Positions 23,363-33,269 of a stretch of 64,000 bases of DNA are shown in pieces (within the stretch, counting starts at the first letter, position 1; each line of letters opens with the position of its first letter). The translations under genes were made by a program, and so were the position numbers. A model generated the notes under the pieces. That model had not been told where the DNA came from, did not search any database, and was given only the letters and a program-made list of their open reading frames with translations. The DNA is from Morella rubra (lineage: Eukaryota; Streptophyta; Magnoliopsida; Fagales; Myricaceae): positions 19,169,279 to 19,233,278 of the forward strand of contig CM025852.1 in the NCBI GenBank assembly GCA_003952965.2, read 5' to 3'.

Positions 23363-23922
23363 TGATAGTTTATGCGGAATTAAACTAAAACAAACAATAT
23401 GTTTTCAACAAAATCATTAATCAGGATTATAATTGCAATTGCGGATCAATTACCTACCTAATACAGGAATTCAGGAATTCACAAAACTTCAAGTCGCTTT
23501 ACAATCCAATCCAAACTCCAGCGATTCAGAATAGCAACTCAGATGTGTTGCCTCCTAAGGGATTTATGTCACTCTATCTTTTTTAGGGATTTCTCTAATA
23601 GGTTCTGATGGCCAACCCCTTGAATATAACAGTTATATTTATAGGCCTTGGGAAACCTAGAGAGAGCATGAGACATAGGATCCTTAGGGATCTCAAATTC
23701 CAGCCGTAGGATTAAACTAAAGAACTCTTCTTCTAATAAAATTAGGGCTTCTACTAATTACAATCAAGTCCATCAACATATTGTAATTGACCCTGAAATT
23801 TGAGATTATTACAAATATGCCCCTTTACATAAAATTAATTCCTTCCACCAAACTATATTCCATATGAGATATTAGGACTAGATTAATTATTTGGTTATCG
23901 AGGGCACATAATTCTAATAGGT
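23363..23922 (-). repeat. 5' LTR of the minus-strand Copia element
   Basis: About 560 bp, from TGATAGTTTATGCGG to GGGCACATAATTCTAATA. It aligns with 7499-8012. The outer end meets receptor-kinase sequence directly. Confidence 0.75.
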
Positions 23923-24405
23923 GCAGGCATAAAAATGATCTGCTCATTGTTTATGACTATATTTTGAATGGTAGCCTTGATTCTCTTATCTAAAAATTGA
24001 CAGGCAATTATGTGTTAAATTGGGAGAAAAGATTGAACATTGCTTCAGGATTGTTGTACCTACATGAAGAATGTGAGCAAGTGATAATCCACCAAGACGT
24101 TAAGTCCAATAATGTGTTGATAGATGCTGAAATGAATGCTCGGCTAGGCGACTTCGGTCTTGCCAGCTTATATGATCACGAAAAATGATCAAACACCACC
24201 AATGTTGTCGGGATGCTTGGGTATTTCTCTCTATGAAATTGGCTTACACAAGCAAGGTATCAATAAGTTCCGATATGTTTGCATATGAAATTTTGCTTCT
24301 TGAAGAGGTTATCGGGAGAAGACCGTTCGGTCAAACAACTTCATTTTTGAAGATGAGAATGGATTTGGTTTGGTGTTGTGTAAAGAGAAGGTTGATATTT
24401 TAAAA
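23923..24405 (+). pseudogene. L-type lectin receptor kinase (LecRK) kinase-domain pseudogene fragment
   Basis: The plus strand reads CRHKNDLLIVYDYILNGSLD, then [53 protein letters not shown] and, after a shift, TTNVVGMLGYFSL, ISSDMFAYEILLLEEVIGRR. These match subdomains V-IX of L-type lectin receptor kinases. The catalytic HRD is HQD and the usual GTIGY-APE is altered. There are in-frame stops (after DSLI and YDHEK) and a frameshift. The lectin domain, membrane segment and kinase N-lobe are absent. It begins at the Copia LTR edge, so that insertion or an accompanying deletion may have removed the 5' part. Non-functional. Confidence 0.85.
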
Positions 24406-24466
24406 TACAAATTTGATGTTTAGGAAAAGGCCACCTCATTTAATTAGGTGAGGGGCCATAAAAATG

Positions 24467-24557
24467 GCTTAGAGCTGGGCTTGGCTCAACAAGTTGATCT
24501 TTTTTCTTCTATTTTTTTTCTCCACGTCTTTCACGACACACCTCCCTAATTTTCTTC
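24467..24557 (+). repeat. Left terminal inverted repeat of the long-TIR element
   Basis: Pairs with 29178-29270; starts GCTTAGAGCTGGGCTTGG. Confidence 0.65.
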
Positions 24558-24915
24558 TTTCTCCTTTTATCTTCTTCCCTCAAATCCTTTTTCTTCTTCC
24601 GCTGCTCCGCAATACACCTCCCTCTTCTTTCCCCTGTTACCCATTTTTTCTTCTGTTCTTTGTTAATTAATCTAGCCCTAGAAGGTCAACCGCTTCAAAG
24701 TACAGGTCATCCTATGTGCTATAAAAGTGAGTCCAAGCCCGAGGAAGGGGGAGGCTCTCGCTGTTTTAGAAGGTGGATAGATTCTTTTAAAAATGTCAGA
24801 GAAGTTAACGAACAAGATGCTAATTTAAATTGCTAATACTTCAACTTGAAACTCCACCATGCCGACCCCTCTCCTACCCAACCCCCACCCAAAAAAACTG
24901 CTCGACTTTAGCTTT

Positions 24916-25086
24916 GAGAAATACTTGGTGTCCTTCTTGGGTTCTTCCCAGGTTCTTCTAGGAAGAATCCAACAGTTTAGGATTAATTTTAGAAGTGGGC
25001 CTTACACACTCAAAGATCCTGAACCATTGGATTCTTTCCCAGAAGAACCTGGGAAGAACCTCAGAAGGACACCAAGCATTTCTCGC
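24916..25086. mobile_element. Hairpin (foldback) MITE, 171 bp, with 7-bp target duplication
   Basis: The left arm GAGAAATACTTGGTGTCC continues through GGTTCTTCCCAGGTTCTTCT. The right arm read on the minus strand gives GCGAGAAATGCTTGGTGTCC and GGTTCTTCCCAGGTTCTTCT. The arms are about 65 bp with a short loop of about 40 bp. TAGCTTT flanks both sides (24909-24915 and 25087-25093; 8 bp if one mismatch is allowed). No coding capacity. The size of the duplication suggests a hAT-type MITE. Confidence 0.82.
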
Positions 25087-25160
25087 TAGCTTTCTATTTT
25101 ACTTTCCTAGTTCTTCCAATTACCATTAACAATGCGAAAACTTCTTAACTTTGCTGATGT

Positions 25161-28100
25161 CAATGGCGGATTTACGGGGGGGCCAACTAGGGCCCTGGCC
25201 CCATGCAAAATGTTAATTTTTTTTTTTAATTATAACTATTTAAACTAAGCTGGCCCCCCTTGAAGGCTTGAAGACCAACCCAATCTCTGGCCACCACCCA
25301 CCTGCGCCAGCCTAGCCCATTCGTCCAGCCCTGCAGCTCATTCGTCCAGCCCTACAGCCCTGCAGCTCTCCCTCTCCTGATGCAAATTGCTCCTCCATCG
25401 TCCTCCTAGGCTCTCTTTCTCACAGACTCACAGTTCTACAAGACTACCTCTCCATAACTTCACCGCTGGCTCTATCTCCCTCTCTACCTCTCCAGACCTT
25501 CACCTCCATCGCCGACTCTCTCTCTCTCTGCCTCTCCAAACATCCACCACCGGCGCCGACCCTCCCTACCTATCTGCCTCTTTCGGGACCTCTCTCTCTC
25601 TCTCTCTGCTTTTAGGCGCCAGGTACTACCTAATTCACTTAATTGTTGATTTTGTTTTGCCTATTTCAAATTTAGCCGATTAGAATTTAGGTCATAGAAA
25701 CACAGCAAATGCTGCCAAAATCTTATGCTCTGAAGTGATTCTAGAGTGTCGTTTTTAGTTAGGATAAAGAATCTGTTTTGCCTAATGCGAATTGTAATTT
25801 CTAACTTACAAATTTGCCCAAATCTGAAGAATGTTATATAAGGTTGTTTGACTTTAAAAGAGATGTATCATGTGATTCATGTACAGATTAGCTGAGCAAT
25901 ATCTTGACTTTTAATTAGCTTAAATATGCACCAGCTAGCGCCAGGTTTTCAAACCATTAGATCATAATTAAGATAAATGGCATACTAACTAACTTGATTT
26001 AGAATTGTCTTTTAGGTATTTATTTATTCAATTGAAATTCTTAATTTTGCTGCCATGGGTTATATAAGGATGATATATTTCACAGCCTCTTTCTTTGATT
26101 TTGAGATTGTTGTACTCCAAATCCTTTTTCATATTATTGTGGCTATTGGTTATTGATTAAGTTTTGAAATTATATTGAAATTGTGATTAGGACTAGGTTG
26201 TGAAATTGTGATTAGGATCTTAGGTTGTGACTTGTGAAATTATATTGATAAATTTTGTTTTGCTTTGTTTAGATAATGGATAAGTTTTTGATAAAAAAAT
26301 CAGCGGGATCGTCTAATACTCCTAATGTGACTGCTACTTCTGAGACGAATACTAGTTCGAAAAGACCTTGTGTTTTATTTAGTCCAGATGATATTGTTGC
26401 TGACCCAGGGTTACATAAACCCATTGAAGAATATGATTTTGGATCAGGGATCAAGTTCGTAGGGAGTATTTGATAAAAGGTCCTTGTCAAGCCGCTTGGA
26501 CATGATTTTCCCAAGAAGCAATATGGAAAATGAATGAGGGTTTTTTGGAGTCATGGTTCAAAGAATATCAGTGGCTGGAGTATAACGTATCAAAGGATGC
26601 AGCGTATTGCTTGTGGTGTTATCTCTTTAGGCGAAGTAGAGGATCAAGATCCGAGGGAGATGTGTTTACATCTACAGGATTTAGCAATTGGAAAAAGGGA
26701 GTGGAGGTTTTGGTGACATATTGGTGCAGTTAATAGTGCTCACAATGATGCTAGAAGACAATGTGAATTATTCAGAAATCAGCGACAAAGTGTGTCGCAC
26801 ATGTTATCTGCACATGGGAATGATGTAGAGAATGCTTATCGCATTCGTTTGACAGCGGTTTTAGATTGCATTCATTTTCTTTTGGGCAAGGATTAGCTTT
26901 TCGTGGTCATGATGAGTCCGAGAGTTCAACGAGGAAGGGCAATTTTCTTGAGCTTTGGAATGGTACATAGCTTACATAATGAAAAGGTTGCGTAAGACAC
27001 TTCAGTTAATGCTCCTGGAAACAACCAAATGACTTCTCCAAAATTCAAAAGGAATTGGTGAGTGCTGCTGGAGTGGAGACCACACTTGCCATCATTAAAG
27101 ATATTGGGATGGATTTTTTCTCTTATGGTTGATGAGTCTCGAGATAGTCAGTGAAGGAGCAAATGACAGTGGTTTTGAGATATGTGAACAAAAGTGGACA
27201 GGTGATGAAATGTTTCTTGGTGTGGAACATGTTACCGACACTTGCTCCTAATCTTTGAAAAATGCTATAGACAATTGTTTGCAAGACATGGTTATCAATA
27301 TCCAGATTGAGAGGTCAAGGGTATGATGGGGCATCAAACATGCGAGGCGAGTTCAATGGGTTGAAGTCGCTCATTTTGAGGGACAATCCTTCTGCTACTA
27401 TATCCATTGTTTTGCTCACCAACTTCAATTGGTTATTGTGGTTATTGCAAAGAGTAATGATAAAGTTTATGATTTTTTCAATTACATATCTTTGATTGTG
27501 AATTAGTCGGAGCTTCTTGTAAAAGGAAAGATATTCTTCGGCAAAGTCAACATGAGAAGATAGTGGAGCGGTTGGATAGGGGAGACATTTGTAGTGGAAG
27601 GGGCAAAATCAAGAAACCAGTCTCGCACGACCAGGTGATACTTGTTGGGGTTCATACCACTACAATAATCCGTCTCTTCACTATGTGGTCAGCAGTGTTG
27701 GATGTGCTTGAAAACATACAGAGGATGGCACTGGTTCAGAACAAAGATCAATGGCTATAAGTTTGTTGGATAAGATGCAAAGCTTCGACTTTGTATTTCT
27801 TATGCATTTGTTGAGGAATATAATGGGAATTACAATTGAATTGTCATAGGTAATCACAAACACTACTAATTTTTATTCAAAAGCATTTTTTTTATAAGTA
27901 ATTTTTATTCAAAAGTATTCACTATGCATTTGTTCAGAAATATAATGAGAATTACAAATGAATTGTCACAAGCTTTACAACGAAAGGATCAAGACATTGT
28001 TAATGCTATGACTTTGGTTGGAATTGTGAAGCATCAGTTGTAGAATTTGAGGGAGATGGAATGGGAAGCTTTTTTGGAAGAAGTCAAAACCTTTTGTCTG

Positions 28101-28889
28101 AATAATTCTATCGATGTATGGAAGACAGTATTCCAACATATGGAGGGCAAACAATTACTTATTTGCAATTTTCGATTATTCGTCCAGGGGGAGTGTTTGC
28201 ATCAGAAACATGATTGGCAGTACGGAGTTACTTCTTTGCATAACATGTCTTGATCCAAGGAACTCATTTTCAGCATTTGATCATGCTAAGTTACGTCGTC
28301 TTGCTGAGCTTTATCCAGAAGATTTCTCAGCAGCTGATCGTATGATACTTAGAGATCAACTTCACACCTACATTTATGATATGAGAAATAATGATGCTTT
28401 TTCTGGGCTTCAAGATATTGGAGGTCTTGCTGTGAAGATGGTTGAGACAAGAAAGCATACTATATATCCGTTAGTTTATCTCCTTATTGAGTTGGCATTA
28501 GTCTTACCAGTTGCAACTGCAACCATTGAGAGAGTGTTCTCTGCGATGAAGATTATCAAGACTGACTTGCGTAATAAGATGAGAGATGACTGATGAATAA
28601 TAGTATGGTAGTATATATTGAGAAGGAAATTTTTGAAACTATTGATAATGAAGTCATATTGCAACGTTTTCAGAAGATGTAGAGCCGTAGGATCCAATTG
28701 CCATCTCTCAGTCTCAGCAAATAGTACGGTACGTGTATTTCAATATAATATATTTTTAATATTTTTTAGTCTTTAATTTTCAAAATAATATTTTTTTTTG
28801 TTTTTTTAATTACGTAGTAAAAATTTTTTTGCTGCCATTTTTCCTTAGGAGTTGGCCCCCCTCCAGAATCATTCCTGGCTCCACCACTC
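25161..28889 (+). mobile_element. hAT DNA transposon, 3.7 kb, both ends and 8-bp target duplication preserved
   Basis: The 5' end CAATGGCGGATTTACGGGGG and the 3' end (minus strand) GAGTGGTGGAGCCAGG are diverged terminal repeats of the CAGTGGCGGA type known from plant hAT elements. Target duplications are GCTGATGT (25153-25160) and GCTAATGT (28890-28897), one mismatch. Both ends carry a GGCCCCCCT-like subterminal word. The interior has a CT-rich leader (25380-25620) and one degraded transposase gene. A truncated sister copy lies at 656-1545 and a 5'-end copy at 29270-29436. Confidence 0.85.
26276..28680 (+). pseudogene. hAT transposase pseudogene (TTF zinc finger, DUF4371, hAT dimerisation)
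   Basis: The ATG at 26276 starts MDKFLIKKSAGSS, the usual opening of these transposases. Next come a TTF-type zinc-finger segment (WFKEYQWLEYNVSKDAAYCL, then CLWCYLF) and SHMLSAHGNDVENAYRIRLT. The DUF4371 core is represented by RGQGYDGASNMRGEFNGL and the C-terminus by VATATIERVFSAMKIIKTDL with RNKMRDD. A full protein of this family is about 750-800 residues. The frame here is broken many times by stops and small shifts (first stop near 26473), and a duplicated short segment sits at about 27830-27960. It cannot make transposase. In a working copy this protein cuts the element out by its terminal repeats. Confidence 0.85.
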
Positions 28890-29177
28890 GCTAATGTACT
28901 TGTTTTTGTTTATCTCTCATAATTTTGGCATAGGAGTCATTAAAGATGTACTGGTTTAGTTTATTACTGATATTTATTCTGCGAACTGCCAACAGCTTTA
29001 AGGCTTGCTATGGTGGAGCGCAGCGGTGAGGGCTACCTAGCAGAATGCATGGCTGAACAGCTTTCTATAAATCAACAGGTGTTCCAGTTGTAGGATCCCC
29101 GACAAATGCTGATTTACCATTTGCTGCAGCAACGACAACTTCTACAGCAACAGCAAGACACCCTTTTATCTCGAAAA

Positions 29178-29270
29178 AAAGAAAATCGGGGAGGTGTCTT
29201 GCGGAAGACGTGTTGGGAAAAAAAATGGAAGAAAAAAAATCGGCTTGTTGAGCCAAGCCTAGCTCTGAGC
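29178..29270 (-). repeat. Right terminal inverted repeat of the long-TIR element
   Basis: Reverse complement matches 24467-24557. Its last base is also the first base of the following hAT end. Confidence 0.65.
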
Positions 29271-29436
29271 AGTGGCGGATTTACGGGGGGGCCAAACGTT
29301 AATTTTTTTTTATTATAACTATTTTAACTAAGCGTGCCCCCCTTGAAGGCTTGAAGCCTAACCCAATCTCTGCCCACCACCCACCTGCGCCAGCCCAGCC
29401 CATTCGTCCAGCCCTGCAACCCTGCAACTCATTCGG
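29270..29436 (+). mobile_element. 5' end of another hAT copy (same family as 25161-28889)
   Basis: CAGTGGCGGATTTACGGGGG and the following about 165 bp match the start of the 25161 element, including AAGGCTTGAAG and CACCTGCGCCAGCC. It lacks a roughly 25-bp segment near the start. Homology stops after CAACTCATTCG at about 29436, where different sequence begins. Truncated; no 3' end found. Confidence 0.8.
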
Positions 29437-29439
29437 ACG

Positions 29440-29860
29440 GTTTGTGCTAGGTTGGCCATGGATCGCTCCGAGAGAAGTATCACCAATATCGGGGGACAAA
29501 CAGTGCGACTAGCTTGGGTGGACACTTTTTTAGTGGAGTTAAGAGGCAGTATTCGGGCAATAGTAGAGCTGACACATTTGTTATGCATGGAGCTCCAATA
29601 CAGCTTGACCGGTTTCGAGAACAAATTTGCTCTAATGGATAGGGCTTTGACAGAAGAGCTCAATATTATGCAAAGGGAACTGTTCTTTTTGAGAGAATAG
29701 TTGTCTTAGTTGTCCCAGTCTATCCATATCGTTCCAATACAACTCCAAACACTCAAAATAGTGGTGGATAACATGGAGGAGCATTTGGCGCATGTTCGTG
29801 ATGCCCTCGGACAAGATCTGGACAAGCCAGCTTGTGAATCGGAGTAGTTTATGTTTATCT
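29440..29860 (+). pseudogene. Degraded coding remnant, possibly related to the 31.7-32.9 kb transposon gene
   Basis: An open stretch (29452-29700) reads MDRSERSITNIGGQ and LAWVDTFLVELRGSIRAIVE, then after interruptions VVDNMEEHLAHVRDALGQDL and an acidic end before TAG at about 29850. The last part resembles the C-terminus at 32810-32880 (VVLIEEHFRRVRDVLKL, acidic end). Both are followed by T-rich sequence. I do not recognise the first half. It may be the 3' end of a second, older copy of the same mobile gene. Confidence 0.35.
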
Positions 29861-30345
29861 TTTATCGCTATTATTTTCTATTCCTTAGAAAGATCGTCTC
29901 CGACTTGTACTAGACATTATAATTGTGTTTTTCGTTCAGTATTTGGATTATGTTTGATATTCTATATTAATTATGTTTTTTTATTAGTTTAAATTTATTA
30001 CAATTAAAACGGACGATTAGTGTAATTAAATGGGTGATTAGTATGAGTGCTATTTTACCCGAACGGTTAGTGTAATTAGATTGTAACGGTTAGAGCAATT
30101 AGATTGTAATTACAATTAAAAAGGTGATTAGTTATAACGAATGTTTAATATAAAAGTATGCTTAACTAAATATTTTTTTTATGTATTCAAAATAAGTAAA
30201 TTAAGTTAAAAATTTGTGTGAAATTACAATATGAAATTGAGCAAAGTAAATTAAATTATTTAAGTAAAATTAAAGTAAGTGAAGTAAATTAATTATGTAA
30301 ATCAATTAAGTTTAGGGAAGTAAATCAAATTGAGTGTTTAACAAG
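29861..30345. other. AT-rich spacer
   Basis: Low-complexity TAAATTAAGTAAATT-like sequence and a few GGTGATTAG words. One GAACGGTTAG motif at about 30062 hints that CACTA-type motif DNA begins here. No gene. Confidence 0.5.
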
Positions 30346-30359
30346 CTAAATAAATCTGC

Positions 30360-31680
30360 TTCCGTCCAGATGCCGTTATGGCAGCATCAATTAATACACG
30401 TGTATAATGAAGTAGGCGTTCACACATAAAGGAAGCCGTCCAAACCACAATGACTAAAAGTAGCCGTTATGACATTTGTAACAACTGTCCGGACGCTATT
30501 GTAACCGTCGCATGGCTTACACGTGTTTACGTTACATGACGGTTGTAAACAACTGTCACCGTCTGAATGAGTAATATACTGTCTGGACGTTTATTCAGCC
30601 GAACGTGTGCCTCCACGTCTCGCGAAGTCAGGGAAAAATCGTCCTAACGCATACTATGCCGTCCGGGCACTTTTAATGCGTCGAACTGTTTTAAAAGGTT
30701 AAAATTTTGACATTTAATACAGAGTACGTTCATTGAGCCATGTGTACACAAATACGTCTAGATGGTATCAATATCGTTAGGACGTTGTCGACGGATTATG
30801 AAATGTCGAACAGTTCGACATTTTCATTTAAACCAGAAACTCAAAACTATTCCACCTTCGCCTATTTTCTTCCCAAATCTTGACATAAACTCATTCCGTC
30901 AACATTCTAATCACATTCAGGTATGTTTTGTTGATTTTTAACATGATTTTAGCATTAAAAATTTTGTTTTTTTTTTAGTTTTACGTATATTATTTCAATT
31001 CTATTTTTTGTATACTACATTGTGTTTTTTGATTGATTTTTACGTAGATATTGATTGTGTTAAGTGTTAAGATTATTTTAAGTGTATTTATTTGTGATTT
31101 GGTAGTGTTTTTGGTAGTGTGGGGAGGTTTTGGGAGGCTGCCATGGCTGAGTTAACTCGGTCGTCTTACCCTCAGCATTCAGAAGCTTGATAAAGCCGTT
31201 CGGATGCTACGTACTATCCCAAATTGATACGTCGATGTTTTAACAATTGGTCCGGATGCTTATGATGCGGTCCGGACGGAGTTTATATTAAATGTTAATA
31301 ATTCTTTTTGTTGTTATTTATTCGGACGACAATATAACGTGGTTCGGACACCTTTAGTGTCCCATGGGGATATATTGTGGTCTTGGGACATATTTGGTCT
31401 GGACGCTTGATAGGCCGTTTGGACATCGTATAGTATCCCAAATGGATACGTTGCTATTTTAATATTTCGTTCGGACATTATTTGTATGTTGTTTGGACGT
31501 TGTTTTTATTAATTTTAAATAGGCTATTTCGATTTTGTGCATTCAGACGGCTATCTAACGATGTTCAGACGCTTTGTTGTATTTCACGGAAATATGTTGA
31601 CAATTTTATGTTGTCCAGACGCCCTGTTTTAGCAGTCCAGATGTTTTACTTACCGTGCGAACCCATTTTAACCGTTCAAA
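30360..31680. repeat. Motif array A: GTCCGGACG-like words (CACTA subterminal type)
   Basis: Variants such as GTCCGGACGC, GTTCGGATGC, GTCTGGACG, GTTTGGACG, TTCAGACG and GTCCAGACG recur every 30-70 bp in both orientations. The fullest form, GGTCCGGACGGA (about 31268), is nearly palindromic. Local sequence is otherwise AT-rich. ORFs are short. Confidence 0.75.
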
Positions 31681-31703
31681 CGCTTTTTACAGATTCTTAA
31701 AAA

Positions 31704-32909
31704 ATGAGCAAACGTCAGCGTACTAGCAGTCAAGCTGAGGAGGAGGAACCTCCAGCTTTAATGGTGGAGCAGCATAGAGCAATCATCATGTCCCGCTCGA
31801 TTGTTGTCGAGCGGGACATCAAGTTAACGGATTTCTATGATCTTTGATTTGAGGTTCAGACGCTCCCCGAGGTGGGAGAGCAGGTAGGTTGGCTTCCATT
31901 CATCCAGAGGACCGGCTACGCATCGAAGAACATGGTGCGAGAGTTCTATTGTGCTGTCTTGGAGGCGAGGGAACTCGCAGAGCCTAGTATGGAGGTCATC
32001 GTTAGTAATGTTCCGCTAACATTCTCGCCGGACGAGCTAGCGAGATTCTTGGAACTACGAGAGGGATTTGACTGCATTTCCAAACCTGCCACTGATTGAG
32101 GAGGGCCTGCCTACTAAGGCTAAGGTTTTCCAAAAAATGCTGGGCGAGGATACTACTATTTTGGATGGAAGCTACTTGATACACGGGCAGCTGCGTCCTT
32201 TTTTGCGGATCATGCATCTGATCCTATGTTCTACCATTGACCCGAATAGGCACACCACGGAGCTATCTTTTGGCCGGGCTGAGTTCATGTATTTGGTAGT
32301 TGTACGGAGGCTACCTGTTGATATGACATCATACATCTACCAGTTTGTTCGTGCTCAGATTTCATTGCCATACAAGGTTCTTCTGATCGAGTTCCTACAA
32401 GCGATGATGGTACTCGAGGGTTCTGACGAGTCGAAGGCGGTTCCACTTGGGGCAACCAACAAGACAATGCTTTTAAAGTTGTTGGCCTGGACACGTTGAG
32501 CGCTGAATGCAGCTCGAGTTGCTAGAGTTAGACGACACGGGTAGCCTGAGGAGGCAATGGAGCAGCAGGATCCTGGACAGAGCTCGACCTAGGGACTTGG
32601 GGAACAGGGATCGAGTTGGATGGGCGAGATGATGACGTAGTTGACTGAGTGGATGCAATCAGTCTTACAGCCCACCATAGCATGGTTAGCGATATCAGTG
32701 GTTGGCTGACATCTTTGGAGCAGAAGGTCACGGACATGGACGCTGGGTGGAAGAAGGAGGTCGCTGCGCTTAAGGAGGTCCTGAAGGGCGTGGCAACCAG
32801 TACAGAGCTCTTTCCTCTGACTCAGCGGGTCGTGCTGATAGAGGAGCACTTTCGTCGAGTCCGTGACGTTCTTAAGCTTACCAGTGATGATGATGGTGAT
32901 GATTTTTAG
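31704..32909 (+). pseudogene. Transposon accessory gene ('putative plant transposon protein' type)
   Basis: ATG at 31704 starts MSKRQRTSSQAEEEEPP. It continues VGWLPFIQRTGYASKNMVRE, FYCAVLEARELAEP, VIVSNVPLTFSPDELARFL, then STIDPNRHTTELSFGRAEFM, MTSYIYQFVRAQISLPYKVL and LIEFLQAMMVLEG. It ends in a coiled-coil-like tail (WLTSLEQKVTDMDAGWKKEV) and DDDGDDF before TAG at 32907. From memory this resembles the plant domain known only as 'putative plant transposon protein'; its biochemical role is unknown. The frame is interrupted in a few places, otherwise about 400 codons. It lies between motif arrays A and B, which points to membership of the CACTA complex rather than a host gene. Confidence 0.5.
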
Positions 32910-33269
32910 TTGTCTGTATTTATTTAGTTTTATTATGACATTGGTTTTTTTTATTATGTTTTGAGGACAGTTACTTTTATATTATGTTTTGAGGACATGT
33001 ATTGGGATTTTATTTGGTGTTATTTTGTTTATATTATGTTTTGAGGAGTTTCATATATTTATGTTATTTTAGTATATTATTTCTATTTATTAGAACTTAA
33101 TACAACATTATTTTTTGATGTTATGTTTCTAATTCTGTTACACTCTTTCAAACTTCCAAACTACTATCTAAAACACTTAAGGTTATTTATATTATTAATT
33201 AACATTGGTTTTTTAAAACTCAGTAATAAATTGAATTGTATGAGATCTAAAAAAAAAAAAATTATCAAT

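Larger units (their letters stand above)
17255..23922 (-). mobile_element. Ty1/Copia element (Tork-like), one recognisable LTR, broken
   Basis: A minus-strand Copia element. Its complete 5' LTR (23363-23922) and PBS lie on the right, followed by a long leader, gag (about 21918-20950), then protease, integrase, reverse transcriptase and RNase H to about 17943, and 3' non-coding sequence to about 17255. A left-hand LTR is not recognisable. The relic at 7499-10135 is the same family. Coding parts carry a few breaks. The gag start FNPLARILDDNQLTGPNYVD is typical of one common plant Copia group. Lineage beyond Copia is uncertain. Fossil. Confidence 0.85.
24467..29270. mobile_element. Non-autonomous DNA element with about 90-bp terminal inverted repeats, hosting a MITE and a hAT element
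   Basis: 24467-24557 (GCTTAGAGCTGGGCTTGGCT...) and 29270-29178 read on the minus strand (GCTCAGAGCTAGGCTTGGCT...) match over about 90 bp, through CAACAAG, TTTTTTTC runs, CACGTCTT and CACCTCCC. The long inverted ends suggest a MULE-like element of about 1 kb before later insertions. Inside sit a hairpin MITE (24916-25086) and a complete hAT element (25161-28889). Internal sequence at 28900-29177 includes a Q-rich stretch (about 29100-29160) that might be captured gene sequence. No flanking target duplication is visible, and a hAT end abuts on the right. Confidence 0.6.

Noticed and set aside
17255-23922. The left and right ends of the minus-strand Copia element seemed to carry complementary halves of one long LTR, as if a circular form had inserted.
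   Set aside because: The right-hand 560 bp has its own proper ends and a PBS, so it is a full LTR. The left 680 bp is better read as internal 3' non-coding sequence next to pol, with no LTR beyond it.
25387-25683. Serine/leucine-rich open frame.
   Set aside because: Comes from the CT-rich leader of the hAT element, upstream of the transposase ATG.
29437-29470. Possible 5' end of the CACTA complex at the point where the hAT copy stops.
   Set aside because: No CACTA terminus there; only a change of sequence. The 5' end remains unknown.
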